A stretch of DNA of 64,000 nucleotides from CAUPWF01 sp036656615 (GTDB lineage: Bacteria > Bacillota > Clostridia > Lachnospirales > Lachnospiraceae), in assembly GCA_036656615.1 (NCBI GenBank), contig JAVXHY010000001.1, positions 1 to 64,000 of the forward strand, in the 5' to 3' direction. Below, piece by piece: positions 8,385-16,538 of the stretch. The stretch's first letter is position 1. Each line of letters opens with the position of its first letter. A program made the translations under genes and the position numbers. The notes under the pieces are model-generated. The model was not told where the DNA came from and ran no database searches. It saw only the letters and a program-made list of their open reading frames with translations.

Positions 8385-10729
8385 GAATTCCAGAAATCAT
8401 TCATTTTTTCTTGAACTGTATGAAGATCACAACGTTGGCAGTACTTCCATTCTTTTGGAAATATTTCTTGATACTGTCTTTGGGTAAATCTTTGATCTAG
8501 AAGCAAAATAATGCCCCTATCTGTATCTGTCCGAATGACTCTGCCTGCAGCCTGCAGCACTTTATTCATTCCTGGATATAAATACGCATAATGATAACCA
8601 TTCTTACCATTCCTATCAAAATAATTCTTCAGCATCTCTCGCTCATTACATACTTGTGGCAAACCGGTACCTATGATAAATGCACCAATTAAACGTTCAT
8701 GAGTCAAATCAATCCCCTCCGAAAAGATTCCACCCATAACACAAAAACCAACCAAACTTTCCATTCGTTCTTTTTCAAATTCATTTAAGAAATCTTCTCG
8801 GCTTTCTTCATCCATATGAGCAGACTGCACCTTATATACTGTATGTTCCACTCCATGTCTTAATATGCCCTGATACACCTCTTCCATAACATGATAAGAT
8901 GGGAAAAAAGCCAAATAATTCCCTCGCTTTTTTTCTGCAGTCCTCATAATATATTCAGCATAATGATCATACATTTCCTCGGTTCTTTGGCTGTATTTTG
9001 TGCTAATATCCGTCCCTAATAACACCAAACATTGATGTGCATCAAAAGAAGAATGAGCATAAACAGCATAATTTTCCTGATCCGTACTCAACAATTGTTT
9101 GTAATACTGTATAGGTAGTAATGTGGCCGAAAAAAATATTGTGCTGTTTCCAAGGTCTAGACATTCCTGTATGCTACGGGCTGGATTAACACAGAACAGC
9201 TTTAATTTAAACATTCCACTTTCTTCAAATTCTGTATAAATTACATAATGATCATCCAGACGATCATAAATATTTAAAAATGTTCTAATACGAAAGTAGA
9301 ACTCTAATAGTTCTTTTTTTAATTCTATTTCCTCACAATTTTCTAAAAAGTGCTCCAATTCAACCATTAAATTCATAAGCTGAATTGCAAAATGTCCAAT
9401 CCCATCATGAAGCTGATAAGTTTCACACTCTCTCTTCCATTGCAGCATTTGTTTATTACAGCTATCCAATCTTTTTGCTAATCTCATGTCCTCATATTTT
9501 ACTAATTTTTTCATAGCAAGAAATTCTTCTTTGTATAAATTTGCACTATACATATCTCTTCCACGTTCTACTAGATTATGAGCCTCATCAATAAGAAATA
9601 AATATGTTTCTTTTGTTCCTTCCGTAAAAAATCTTCTCAAATATGCATTGGGATCAAAGAGATAATTATAATCACATATTATTACATCTACCCATATTGA
9701 TATATCCAAGGACAATTCAAAAGGGCACACCATGTGTTTCTTTGCCTGTTTTTCCAGAACCTCTCGGCTGAAATCACAGGTGGTATTTAATAGTTCAAAA
9801 ACAGCTTCATTTACGCGGTTAAAATGCCCCTTTGCATAGGCACATACCTCTGGATTGCAATTCTTTTCTTCGCATAAACAGATTTTATCTTTTGCAGTCA
9901 GGGTAACTGCTTTACACTTTAGATTTTGTTCTTCTAAAATAGAGATTCCTTGTTTGGCGACTGTTCTTGTAATCGTTTTTGCAGTCAAATAAAAAAGTTT
10001 ATCTCCCAAACCTTCTCCCATAGCTTTGATAGATGGGAACAGGGCTGCCATCGTCTTTCCAACTCCTGTAGGTGCTTGAATAAAAAGCTTCTTTTTTCGA
10101 AGAATGGTCTTGTATACAGAATGAACCAGCTCCTTTTGACCTTCTCTATACGGAAATGGAAATTCTATATTTTTGATGGAAGTATTTCTTGTATGTTTCC
10201 ATTCAATTCGAAATTTTGCCCATTTTTCATATGTTTTAACCAAACCATAGAACCATTTTTCCAATGTTTCTATGGTTTGGATTTCCTCAAAACGCTTCAA
10301 TTCTTCTGTTTCCATATTGCAATAAGTCATTTGAATACCAATCTTGCTTAACTGATTCTGAACCGCGTATATATATGCATAACACTTTGCCTGTGCTAAA
10401 TGCACAGCTTCTGGCTTTTTGATATACTTTAATTCTCTTAATACACCCTTGATTTCATCAATTACTACGCCACTTTCATTTTCTATAATGCCATCGGCGC
10501 GCCCTTCCACCTGCAATTCAAATCCATCGCACTCTATCTGTATCCCCAAAGGAATTTCAGAGCGATAATCCGCCCCCATTTGACGTTGTATTTTTTTATG
10601 GATCTTACTTCCCATCTGCATAAGATTCTTGTCCAGACTTGCTGATACCCGATTATCAATATCCCCTTCTCGCAAAATGAATTCCACAAGACTTCTAACG
10701 GATATATGGACCACTTGCCTTTCTTTCAT
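8381..10729 (-). CDS. XPD/DinG-type DNA helicase with N-terminal PD-(D/E)XK nuclease domain
   Basis: This protein has about 782 residues. The N-terminal 150 or so residues look like a RecB/Cas4-type nuclease, with EGRADGI and a downstream DEIKG supplying the D and ExK residues. The helicase part has Walker A APTGVGKT, Walker B-type DEAH (LIDEAHN), and between them a cluster of Cys residues in the place of the XPD iron-sulphur cluster. C-terminal helicase motifs include GRVIRT. It is probably a structure-specific DNA repair helicase-nuclease; the cellular role is not known from sequence. The start at 10729 is chosen because a hairpin terminator (10760-10790) occupies the upstream part of the longer reading frame. 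Confidence 0.85.
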   Translation of the reverse strand: MKERQVVHISVRSLVEFILREGDIDNRVSASLDKNLMQMGSKIHKKIQRQMGADYRSEIPLGIQIECDGFELQVEGRADGIIENESGVVIDEIKGVLRELKYIKKPEAVHLAQAKCYAYIYAVQNQLSKIGIQMTYCNMETEELKRFEEIQTIETLEKWFYGLVKTYEKWAKFRIEWKHTRNTSIKNIEFPFPYREGQKELVHSVYKTILRKKKLFIQAPTGVGKTMAALFPSIKAMGEGLGDKLFYLTAKTITRTVAKQGISILEEQNLKCKAVTLTAKDKICLCEEKNCNPEVCAYAKGHFNRVNEAVFELLNTTCDFSREVLEKQAKKHMVCPFELSLDISIWVDVIICDYNYLFDPNAYLRRFFTEGTKETYLFLIDEAHNLVERGRDMYSANLYKEEFLAMKKLVKYEDMRLAKRLDSCNKQMLQWKRECETYQLHDGIGHFAIQLMNLMVELEHFLENCEEIELKKELLEFYFRIRTFLNIYDRLDDHYVIYTEFEESGMFKLKLFCVNPARSIQECLDLGNSTIFFSATLLPIQYYKQLLSTDQENYAVYAHSSFDAHQCLVLLGTDISTKYSQRTEEMYDHYAEYIMRTAEKKRGNYLAFFPSYHVMEEVYQGILRHGVEHTVYKVQSAHMDEESREDFLNEFEKERMESLVGFCVMGGIFSEGIDLTHERLIGAFIIGTGLPQVCNEREMLKNYFDRNGKNGYHYAYLYPGMNKVLQAAGRVIRTDTDRGIILLLDQRFTQRQYQEIFPKEWKYCQRCDLHTVQEKMNDFWNS

Positions 10730-10759
10730 GTCACACCAACTTTTAATTTTCTCTTGACT

Positions 10760-10790
10760 AAAAAAGAGTATGCAGCGCACACTCTTTTTT
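10760..10790. terminator. bidirectional-looking hairpin terminator
   Basis: The sequence AAAAAAGAGTATGC, a short AGC loop, then GCACACTCTTTTTT forms a 14-base-pair stem with one mismatch and A/T tracts on both sides. It terminates the ridA-mrp-HPr-like transcript on the minus strand just before the helicase gene. Confidence 0.8.
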
Positions 10791-10799
10791 CTAACTTTC

Positions 10800-11030
10800 T
10801 TATGCTACACAGTATTTCTTTAAAGTGCTTTCAAACGCAGGATCTTTACCACCATATCGAACGGTTAAAACGCTTGATAAGTCTAGGCTTAAAACCCCTA
10901 AAATGGATTTGGCATCAATAATAATTCGATTATAAAATACATCGATATCAAAATCACATTTTTCTGCTGAATTCACAAATTCTACAACTTCATTTGTCTT
11001 ATTCAACTTGATTTTGCATTTATGTTCCAT
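10800..11030 (-). CDS. HPr-like protein lacking the phosphorylatable histidine (Crh-like)
   Basis: This 76-residue protein matches the HPr fold, best in the second half: AKSILGVLSLDLSS corresponds to the KSIMGVMSL helix of HPr. In an ungapped alignment the active-site His15 falls on Lys11, and the surrounding HARP is replaced by KTNE, so it cannot accept phosphate from Enzyme I. The regulatory Ser46 equivalent is kept (Ser42 in KSIL). This His-lost, Ser-kept pattern is that of Bacillus Crh, a CcpA partner; the functional transfer is inference. ATG 11030 is chosen because the upstream GTG lies inside the GGAGCGAAGG ribosome binding site. It is last in a ridA-mrp-HPr-like run, before a terminator. 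Confidence 0.75.
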   Translation of the reverse strand: MEHKCKIKLNKTNEVVEFVNSAEKCDFDIDVFYNRIIIDAKSILGVLSLDLSSVLTVRYGGKDPAFESTLKKYCVA

Positions 11031-11094
11031 TACCTTCGCTCCTTCCACGGATATAAATCCTCAAACAATTAAAAAGCCATTCTTATCTTCAGAT

Positions 11095-11931
11095 TTAGAA
11101 TTGATTAACAATATCATTTAAATACATATTATCAGCTTCAAAAAAACGTTCTTCTTCTACCAGCTGAGCAAGCTTGATATCTATTGGTATCTTTCCCAAT
11201 ACTTTCACATCAAGAGCTGCTGCGACCTCATCAATATGACTTTCACCAAATACAGAAATCTTTGTTCCACAATCTGGACATTCTAAATAGCTATAATTTT
11301 CTACCAATCCAAGAACTGGAATATTCATTTGCATAGCCATATTATAAGCCTTTTTCACTATCATCTGTACCAAGTCCTGTGGGGAAGATACAATCACAAC
11401 TCCATCCACTGGCAATGACTGAAATACCGTCAAAGGTACATCTCCTGTACCTGGTGGCATATCAACAAGCAGATAATCTAGTTCTCCCCAAATAACTTCA
11501 TTCCAGAATTGGGTAACAACTCCAGCGATAATCGGTCCTCTCCAAATCACAGGAGAATCTTCCTCTTCTAGTAAAAGGTTGACAGACATAATTCTTGTTC
11601 CGTCTTTGGCTACAATTGGATACATACCTGCATCACTTCCTTGGACGCGTTCATGTATTCCATACATTTTTGGAATAGATGGTCCTGTAATATCAGCATC
11701 TAAAATTCCAACACTTAATCCCTTTGCTCTCATCTGCCTTGCTATAGAAGCTGTAACTAAGGATTTACCAACTCCACCCTTACCACTTATAACAGCAATT
11801 ACTTTCTTGATTTGCGAAAATTCATTTGCAGGAACCTTCATGTCCGCTGCTGCATGATCACATGTTCCCGCACTGGCACAGCTTGAACAGCTGTCCGGGG
11901 AACATGTACTTGTTTGTTCTTGTTCTGACAT
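11095..11931 (-). CDS. Mrp/NBP35-family P-loop ATPase
   Basis: A soluble ATPase of about 278 residues, of the ApbC/Mrp/NBP35 family thought to carry and transfer iron-sulphur clusters. It has the deviant Walker A SGKGGVGKS at about residue 50, the Mrp motif DMPPGTGDVPLT, and a C-terminal CPDC pair that in the family bridges a 4Fe-4S cluster between subunits. The first 30 residues add four to five Cys (CSPDSCSSCASAGTC), like the N-terminal ferredoxin-type motif of NBP35. The start is ATG 11931, with GGAG 6 bases upstream; an in-frame TTG lies 12 bases earlier. It sits 27 bases after ridA on the same strand. Confidence 0.9.
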   Translation of the reverse strand: MSEQEQTSTCSPDSCSSCASAGTCDHAAADMKVPANEFSQIKKVIAVISGKGGVGKSLVTASIARQMRAKGLSVGILDADITGPSIPKMYGIHERVQGSDAGMYPIVAKDGTRIMSVNLLLEEEDSPVIWRGPIIAGVVTQFWNEVIWGELDYLLVDMPPGTGDVPLTVFQSLPVDGVVIVSSPQDLVQMIVKKAYNMAMQMNIPVLGLVENYSYLECPDCGTKISVFGESHIDEVAAALDVKVLGKIPIDIKLAQLVEEERFFEADNMYLNDIVNQF

Positions 11932-11958
11932 CTCATTCTCCAATCTATTCTTCTATTA

Positions 11959-12336
11959 TTACGCTTCTACGACTGCAATTAATTCTACTTCACACAATAC
12001 ATTCTTAGGCAATGTCTTCACTGCTACACAGCTTCTTGCTGGTTTTCCAGTGAAATATTTTGCATATACTTCATTAAAAGATGCAAAATCAGCCATATCA
12101 CTTAAGAAGCAAGTTGTTTTCAATACCTTATCATAAGAAGTACCTGCCGCCTCAAGAACAGCACCTAAGTTCTTACACACTTGTTCTGTCTGTTCTGCTA
12201 TAGTAGTAGCTTCCACTGTATCTGTTGCTGGGTTAATTGGGATTTGACCTGCTGAATAGAAAATTCCTCCATGTACAAATCCTTGTGAATATGGTCCTAA
12301 TGCTTTTGGCGCTTTTTCTGTTGCTACTGCTTTCAT
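11959..12336 (-). CDS. ridA: RidA-family enamine/imine deaminase
   Basis: A 125-residue RidA (YjgF/YER057c/UK114) protein, a trimeric enzyme that hydrolyses reactive 2-aminoacrylate made by PLP-dependent dehydratases. The catalytic Arg is present in PARSCVAV, and the family N-terminus ATEKAPKALGPYSQG is intact. The start ATG follows AAAAGGAGAATAAAATT. It probably heads an operon with the downstream mrp and HPr-like genes. Confidence 0.93.
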   Translation of the reverse strand: MKAVATEKAPKALGPYSQGFVHGGIFYSAGQIPINPATDTVEATTIAEQTEQVCKNLGAVLEAAGTSYDKVLKTTCFLSDMADFASFNEVYAKYFTGKPARSCVAVKTLPKNVLCEVELIAVVEA

Positions 12337-12424
12337 AATTTTATTCTCCTTTTAACTGATTATTTTATTTTTGACAGCTTATATCCAATAAAAAACTGCA
12401 TGTCCTTATAATATACCTTCTACT

Positions 12425-13834
12425 TTATATTTGCAACTCCCTTGTTACATCTTTTATCCATTTATAACTGTAGAATCTTTTCAATGTAATTGGGATTTTA
12501 AGTACCTCATCACTTAGTAATATTATATATACAATTGGGACGCTCCACTTCAATACAAAGGCTGCAAATGCTCCAAATGCAATGGATACTCCCCACATAA
12601 TAGCGGTATCCACAACCAAAGCAAATTTAGTATCTCCGCCTGATCGAAACACTCCTACCACTAAAGTACAATTCACTGATTGACCTACTGTAAAATAACA
12701 CATAACACAAAACATAAACACCATATAGTTCTGTGCCTGAGCACTTAATACCATATTTGCACTGGCAATTGGAATTGCTAACAAAACAAATACACCTGCC
12801 AACAGACCTGTGATCAAACTAAGCTTTAAAAAAGCTCTTCCATATGCTTTTGCATGCTCGAACTTCTTCTCACCAATCGTCTTCCCTAAATAAATGGCCG
12901 TAGCATTGCTTACGCCAAATGCAATGACCATAGAAAGCTGCCTTGCCACTTGAGCGACTGCATTCGCCGCCACAGCGGCGCTTCCCATATGACCAATCAC
13001 CGCGGAAATCGCTGAAAAGCCCATCCCCCAAAGCATTTCGTTAATAATAACCGGAAGGGCATAGATGATATAATCCTTAAATAATATCTGATCAAAATGA
13101 AAACAATCCCTAATTTTTATTTTTACAATTTTATTTTTCTTAACGGCATAGAATAGCACAATTACAAGTTCAATCACTCTTGCCATTAAAGTGCCAATTG
13201 CCGCCCCTTTAATGCCCATTGGTTCAAATCCCAACAATCCAAAAATCAACACAGCATTTACAATTACATTTACGCCCAAGGAGGAGGTATAGACAATGGT
13301 TGCTATAATCACCCGTTCAATACTCCGCATAACATTAAGATATACTTGGGTAAATGCCATGCAAATATAAGACAGTGCTATAATCTGTAGGTATTTCACT
13401 CCTTCTTGAATGACTTGAGGATCTGAGGTGAAAATTTGCATAAGCAATTTAGGAATAAAAAATGCTGCTGCGGTAAATAATGTTCCTACTAAAATTCCAC
13501 AGGTAAGGCCAATTCCCAATATTTTTTCTATGGAACGGGTATCCCCTTTGCCCCAATATTGTGCTGTCAGTACCGTAATCCCCGATGTAATCCCATAGAA
13601 TATCAAGGTCATTACAAATTGTACTTGTCCTGCCAAAGAAGCTCCAGACAGTACTTTTTCTCCGACTTTTCCAAGCATAATCACATCTGCTGCTGACACA
13701 CCTACATTAATTAAATTTTGAATTGCCATTGGTATAATCAGTAACCAGACACTATGATAAAATACCTTCCAATTAATAGGTCCATCTACTGATTCAACTA
13801 TGGTTTGCTGCTTTGAAGATTTCATAAACGTCAT
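12425..13834 (-). CDS. MATE-family efflux transporter
   Basis: An integral membrane antiporter of 469 residues with about 12 hydrophobic helices in two homologous halves, typical of the NorM/DinF family that exports cationic compounds with Na+ or H+. The family signature regions ADVIMLGKVG (helix 1) and AQYWGKGD are present. Its start overlaps the end of the alcohol dehydrogenase gene by 41 bases. ATG 13834 is supported by AAGGAG 9 bases upstream inside the dehydrogenase gene, so the two are translationally linked. The substrate cannot be read from sequence. Confidence 0.9.
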   Translation of the reverse strand: MTFMKSSKQQTIVESVDGPINWKVFYHSVWLLIIPMAIQNLINVGVSAADVIMLGKVGEKVLSGASLAGQVQFVMTLIFYGITSGITVLTAQYWGKGDTRSIEKILGIGLTCGILVGTLFTAAAFFIPKLLMQIFTSDPQVIQEGVKYLQIIALSYICMAFTQVYLNVMRSIERVIIATIVYTSSLGVNVIVNAVLIFGLLGFEPMGIKGAAIGTLMARVIELVIVLFYAVKKNKIVKIKIRDCFHFDQILFKDYIIYALPVIINEMLWGMGFSAISAVIGHMGSAAVAANAVAQVARQLSMVIAFGVSNATAIYLGKTIGEKKFEHAKAYGRAFLKLSLITGLLAGVFVLLAIPIASANMVLSAQAQNYMVFMFCVMCYFTVGQSVNCTLVVGVFRSGGDTKFALVVDTAIMWGVSIAFGAFAAFVLKWSVPIVYIILLSDEVLKIPITLKRFYSYKWIKDVTRELQI

Positions 13835-14978
13835 GTTGATCTAACTCCTTAAATTTTGCAAGACGAATGGTATCATTACAAGTACCGCGCCTTGCCATAT
13901 CTTGTAATTCTTCATCTGGCTGTACACCAATAGAAAGATCACCAAGACAAATCGGCATTCCCAATGATTGAAAATAGCCTTCGGTCTGTTCGATTGCTTT
14001 CCTTGCTCCTACCAGTGGATTTTCTTCTCTAATACCCCATACCTTAAATGCATATCTGTTAAAACGCGCTGGGTCAATCTCATAGACATATCTAGCCCAG
14101 GCTCCCCAGATGGCAGAAAGGCTTGCTCCATGAGCCACATCATACTTTGCACTAAGTTCATGTCCTATTTTATGAGGTGCAAAGTCTTTCTCTGCTCCAA
14201 GTCCGGTCAAATTATTGTGGGAAATACTGCCACACCACATAATTTCGCTCATAGCATCGTAATCGGTCTGATTGGCATATGCTTTTGTTCCGTTTTCAAT
14301 GACCACTCGAAGCAATGCTTCCGCAATTTCATCTGTCAGCTGATTTCCTTTGGTTGGGGTAAAATAGCGATCCAAGGTATGCATCATAATATCTACAATT
14401 CCACAGGTTAATTGAAACTTTGGCAGCGTATATGTAAGCTCTGGATTCATAATTGCAAATTTAGGACGATTAAAATCTGTATTAATCCCGGCTTTTCTTC
14501 CCATGGCTTCATTCGTCAATACTGCTGAATCACTGGTTTCACTTCCAGCTGCTGCCAAGGTCAATACTACCCCTACCGGAAGTGACTTGGTAAGTGGAAC
14601 TTTACCTGTCCAAATATCCCATAATACTTCATTTGGATTGGCAGTTCCATGTGCAATTCCCTTGGCTGTATCAATGGAACTTCCTCCACCTACTGCTAAA
14701 ATAAAGTCTGCCTTGCATGAAATGGCTTTTCTCACACCTTCTTCTGCCAATGATAAACGTGGATTTGGTTGTACACCTCCCAGTTCTTGGAATTCAATAC
14801 CTTCCTCAGTCAATTTTTCTTTTATGGTATTCAACAGACCGCTTTTCACAACGCTGCCACCGCCATATACAATGAGTACCTTTGTACCGCCCCATTTCTT
14901 AACCTGTTTCCCTACCTGCATGTGAGTCTCTTTCCCAAACACAACTTCTGTTGGCAAATATTGTGTAAAATTCTTCAT
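13794..14978 (-). CDS. iron-containing alcohol dehydrogenase (butanol dehydrogenase-like)
   Basis: A group III metal-dependent alcohol dehydrogenase of 394 residues, similar to clostridial BdhA/BdhB and E. coli YqhD, which reduces aldehydes with NAD(P)H. The nucleotide-binding GGGS motif (VGGGSSIDTAKG) is near residue 100. The iron ligands are visible as Asp and His in CGIVDIMMH, then two His in APHKIGH and DVAHGASL. The start has AAGGTAGGAAGG directly upstream. It is transcribed from its own promoter at 15074-15102, and a perfect hairpin lies in its leader. The MATE gene overlaps its 3' end. Confidence 0.9.
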   Translation of the reverse strand: MKNFTQYLPTEVVFGKETHMQVGKQVKKWGGTKVLIVYGGGSVVKSGLLNTIKEKLTEEGIEFQELGGVQPNPRLSLAEEGVRKAISCKADFILAVGGGSSIDTAKGIAHGTANPNEVLWDIWTGKVPLTKSLPVGVVLTLAAAGSETSDSAVLTNEAMGRKAGINTDFNRPKFAIMNPELTYTLPKFQLTCGIVDIMMHTLDRYFTPTKGNQLTDEIAEALLRVVIENGTKAYANQTDYDAMSEIMWCGSISHNNLTGLGAEKDFAPHKIGHELSAKYDVAHGASLSAIWGAWARYVYEIDPARFNRYAFKVWGIREENPLVGARKAIEQTEGYFQSLGMPICLGDLSIGVQPDEELQDMARRGTCNDTIRLAKFKELDQHDVYEIFKAANHS

Positions 14979-15021
14979 CCTTCCTACCTTCCCTTCTTAT
15001 ACTTCCGTTATCGACCACGTC

Positions 15022-15055
15022 ATAAAATCCACTTCATCACAGAAGTGGATTTTAT
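15022..15055. promoter_or_regulatory. perfect 14-bp stem-loop in the alcohol dehydrogenase leader
   Basis: The arms ATAAAATCCACTTC and GAAGTGGATTTTAT pair perfectly around a 6-base loop. It falls between the predicted transcription start (near 15067) and the start codon at 14978. It could stabilise the mRNA, act as an attenuator, or back up the dnaJ terminator; no strong T tract follows on the minus strand. Confidence 0.6.
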
Positions 15056-15073
15056 ACATTACTATTGTTATTT

Positions 15074-15102
15074 AGTATAACATACATCGATTTCTTTGGA
15101 AA
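15074..15102 (-). promoter_or_regulatory. candidate sigma-A promoter of the alcohol dehydrogenase
   Basis: On the minus strand TTTCCA (15102-15097), a 17-base spacer and TATACT (15079-15074) precede the dehydrogenase gene. Confidence 0.5.
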
Positions 15103-15215
15103 CCCATTTACTCTCGTTGTTTTTCATTTCAAACATCTTTGATTTATAACAGTCAAAACGGATATTCAGAATCTACTTTACTACTTTATGAGGTGAAATA
15201 TTGAATTACACAAAG

Positions 15216-15240
15216 AAATACCCCACACTGTGGGGTATTT
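15216..15240. terminator. terminator hairpin after dnaJ
   Basis: The sequence AAATACCCCACA C TGTGGGGTATTT is a perfect 12-base inverted repeat 8 bases after the dnaJ stop. The T tract on the minus strand is short, but the position fits the end of the heat-shock operon. Confidence 0.7.
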
Positions 15241-15247
15241 CAGACTT

Positions 15248-16471
15248 TTATAAATCATCTAAGGATTCTTTAAATTTTCCCATAAATCCTTTTTTCTTTC
15301 CTTTACCAGACTTTTCTTCTTTTGCTGCCTCTGTTCCCGTCGGTTCTTCTAGATGTATCGAACTTCCCAAAGATTTACCTGATAATTCATCGAATTTACG
15401 AAGTGCCTCTTTTGCTTCTGGACTCAATCTTTCTGGTGTCTGGATAACCAAAGTTACATAATGATCCCCACGAACCTGCTTATTACGAATGGACGGTACC
15501 CCTTTTCCACGCAAGCGTACCTTTGTATCTGTCTTTGTTCCAGCTTTCACTGTATAAATGACTTCTCCATCTACCGTCTTTATATGCACATCAGCACCGA
15601 GAGTAGCCTGTGCGAACGTGATAGGGGCAGTAGAGAAGATATTCATATCCTGCCTTCCGAAAATAGGGTGTCTAGATACAGAAACCTCAACCAATAAGTC
15701 ACCTCTTGGTCCACCATTAGCCCCTGGTTCCCCTTTATCACGTATTCTGACACTCTGTTCATTATCGATACCCGCCGGAATAGATACTTTGATTTTCTTT
15801 TTCGTTGCTACGAATCCTGTTCCACTACAGTCTCCACATTTTTCACGAATAATCTTACCTGTTCCACGACAATCTGGACAAGTCTGAACATTTTGTACTG
15901 TTCCAAAAAAAGATTGCTGCGTATAGACTACTTGTCCTTTCCCACCACATTTTGAACATGTCTCAGGAGATGTGCCTGGTTTAGCACCAGTTCCGCTACA
16001 AGTACTACAAGGATCCTTAATAATAACATCCAACTCTTTTTCACATCCAAAAACAGCTTCTTCAAAGGTAATCCGAACACTTTTACGAATATTCGCACCT
16101 TTCATCGGGCCATTATTTGTTCGGCCCCCCGAACGTCTTCCACCAAATATATCACCAAATATATCACCAAATATATCGCCAAAGTCTCCACCATTAAAGT
16201 CAAAGCCACCAAATCCACCAGCACCAGCACCACCACCGCCGTCAAATGCTGCATGGCCGAATTGATCATATTTTCGTCTTTTTTCTGCATCACTTAATAC
16301 TGCATATGCTTCTGAAGCTTCTTTAAATTTCTTTTCAGCAGAAGCGTCACCCGGATTCATATCCGGATGATACTTCTTTGCCAATAATCTATAAGCTTTT
16401 TTTAAAGCCGCATCATCAGCATTCTTATCAACGCCTAGCACCTCATAATAATCTCTTTTTGTTTCACTCAT
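15248..16471 (-). CDS. dnaJ: chaperone protein DnaJ
   Basis: A 407-residue type I Hsp40 that delivers substrates to DnaK and stimulates its ATPase. In order: J domain (about 1-70, HPD motif in YHPDMNPG), a Gly/Phe-rich linker with a triple GDIF repeat, four zinc-finger CxxCxGxG motifs (CSTCSGTG, CSKCGGKG, CPDCRGTG, CGDCSGTG), then the substrate-binding domain. About 30 extra Lys-rich residues at the C-terminus (KSGKGKKKGFMGKFKE) make it longer than the usual 375-380. It is the last gene of the hrcA operon, 67 bases after dnaK, and has an AAAGGTAG ribosome binding site. Confidence 0.97.
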   Translation of the reverse strand: MSETKRDYYEVLGVDKNADDAALKKAYRLLAKKYHPDMNPGDASAEKKFKEASEAYAVLSDAEKRRKYDQFGHAAFDGGGGAGAGGFGGFDFNGGDFGDIFGDIFGDIFGGRRSGGRTNNGPMKGANIRKSVRITFEEAVFGCEKELDVIIKDPCSTCSGTGAKPGTSPETCSKCGGKGQVVYTQQSFFGTVQNVQTCPDCRGTGKIIREKCGDCSGTGFVATKKKIKVSIPAGIDNEQSVRIRDKGEPGANGGPRGDLLVEVSVSRHPIFGRQDMNIFSTAPITFAQATLGADVHIKTVDGEVIYTVKAGTKTDTKVRLRGKGVPSIRNKQVRGDHYVTLVIQTPERLSPEAKEALRKFDELSGKSLGSSIHLEEPTGTEAAKEEKSGKGKKKGFMGKFKESLDDL

Positions 16472-16538
16472 AAGCTTCTACCTTTCATTCTCATACTAAG
16501 TTCACGCCTGATCCCTTGTCGTGTTTACCAAGTATCTC

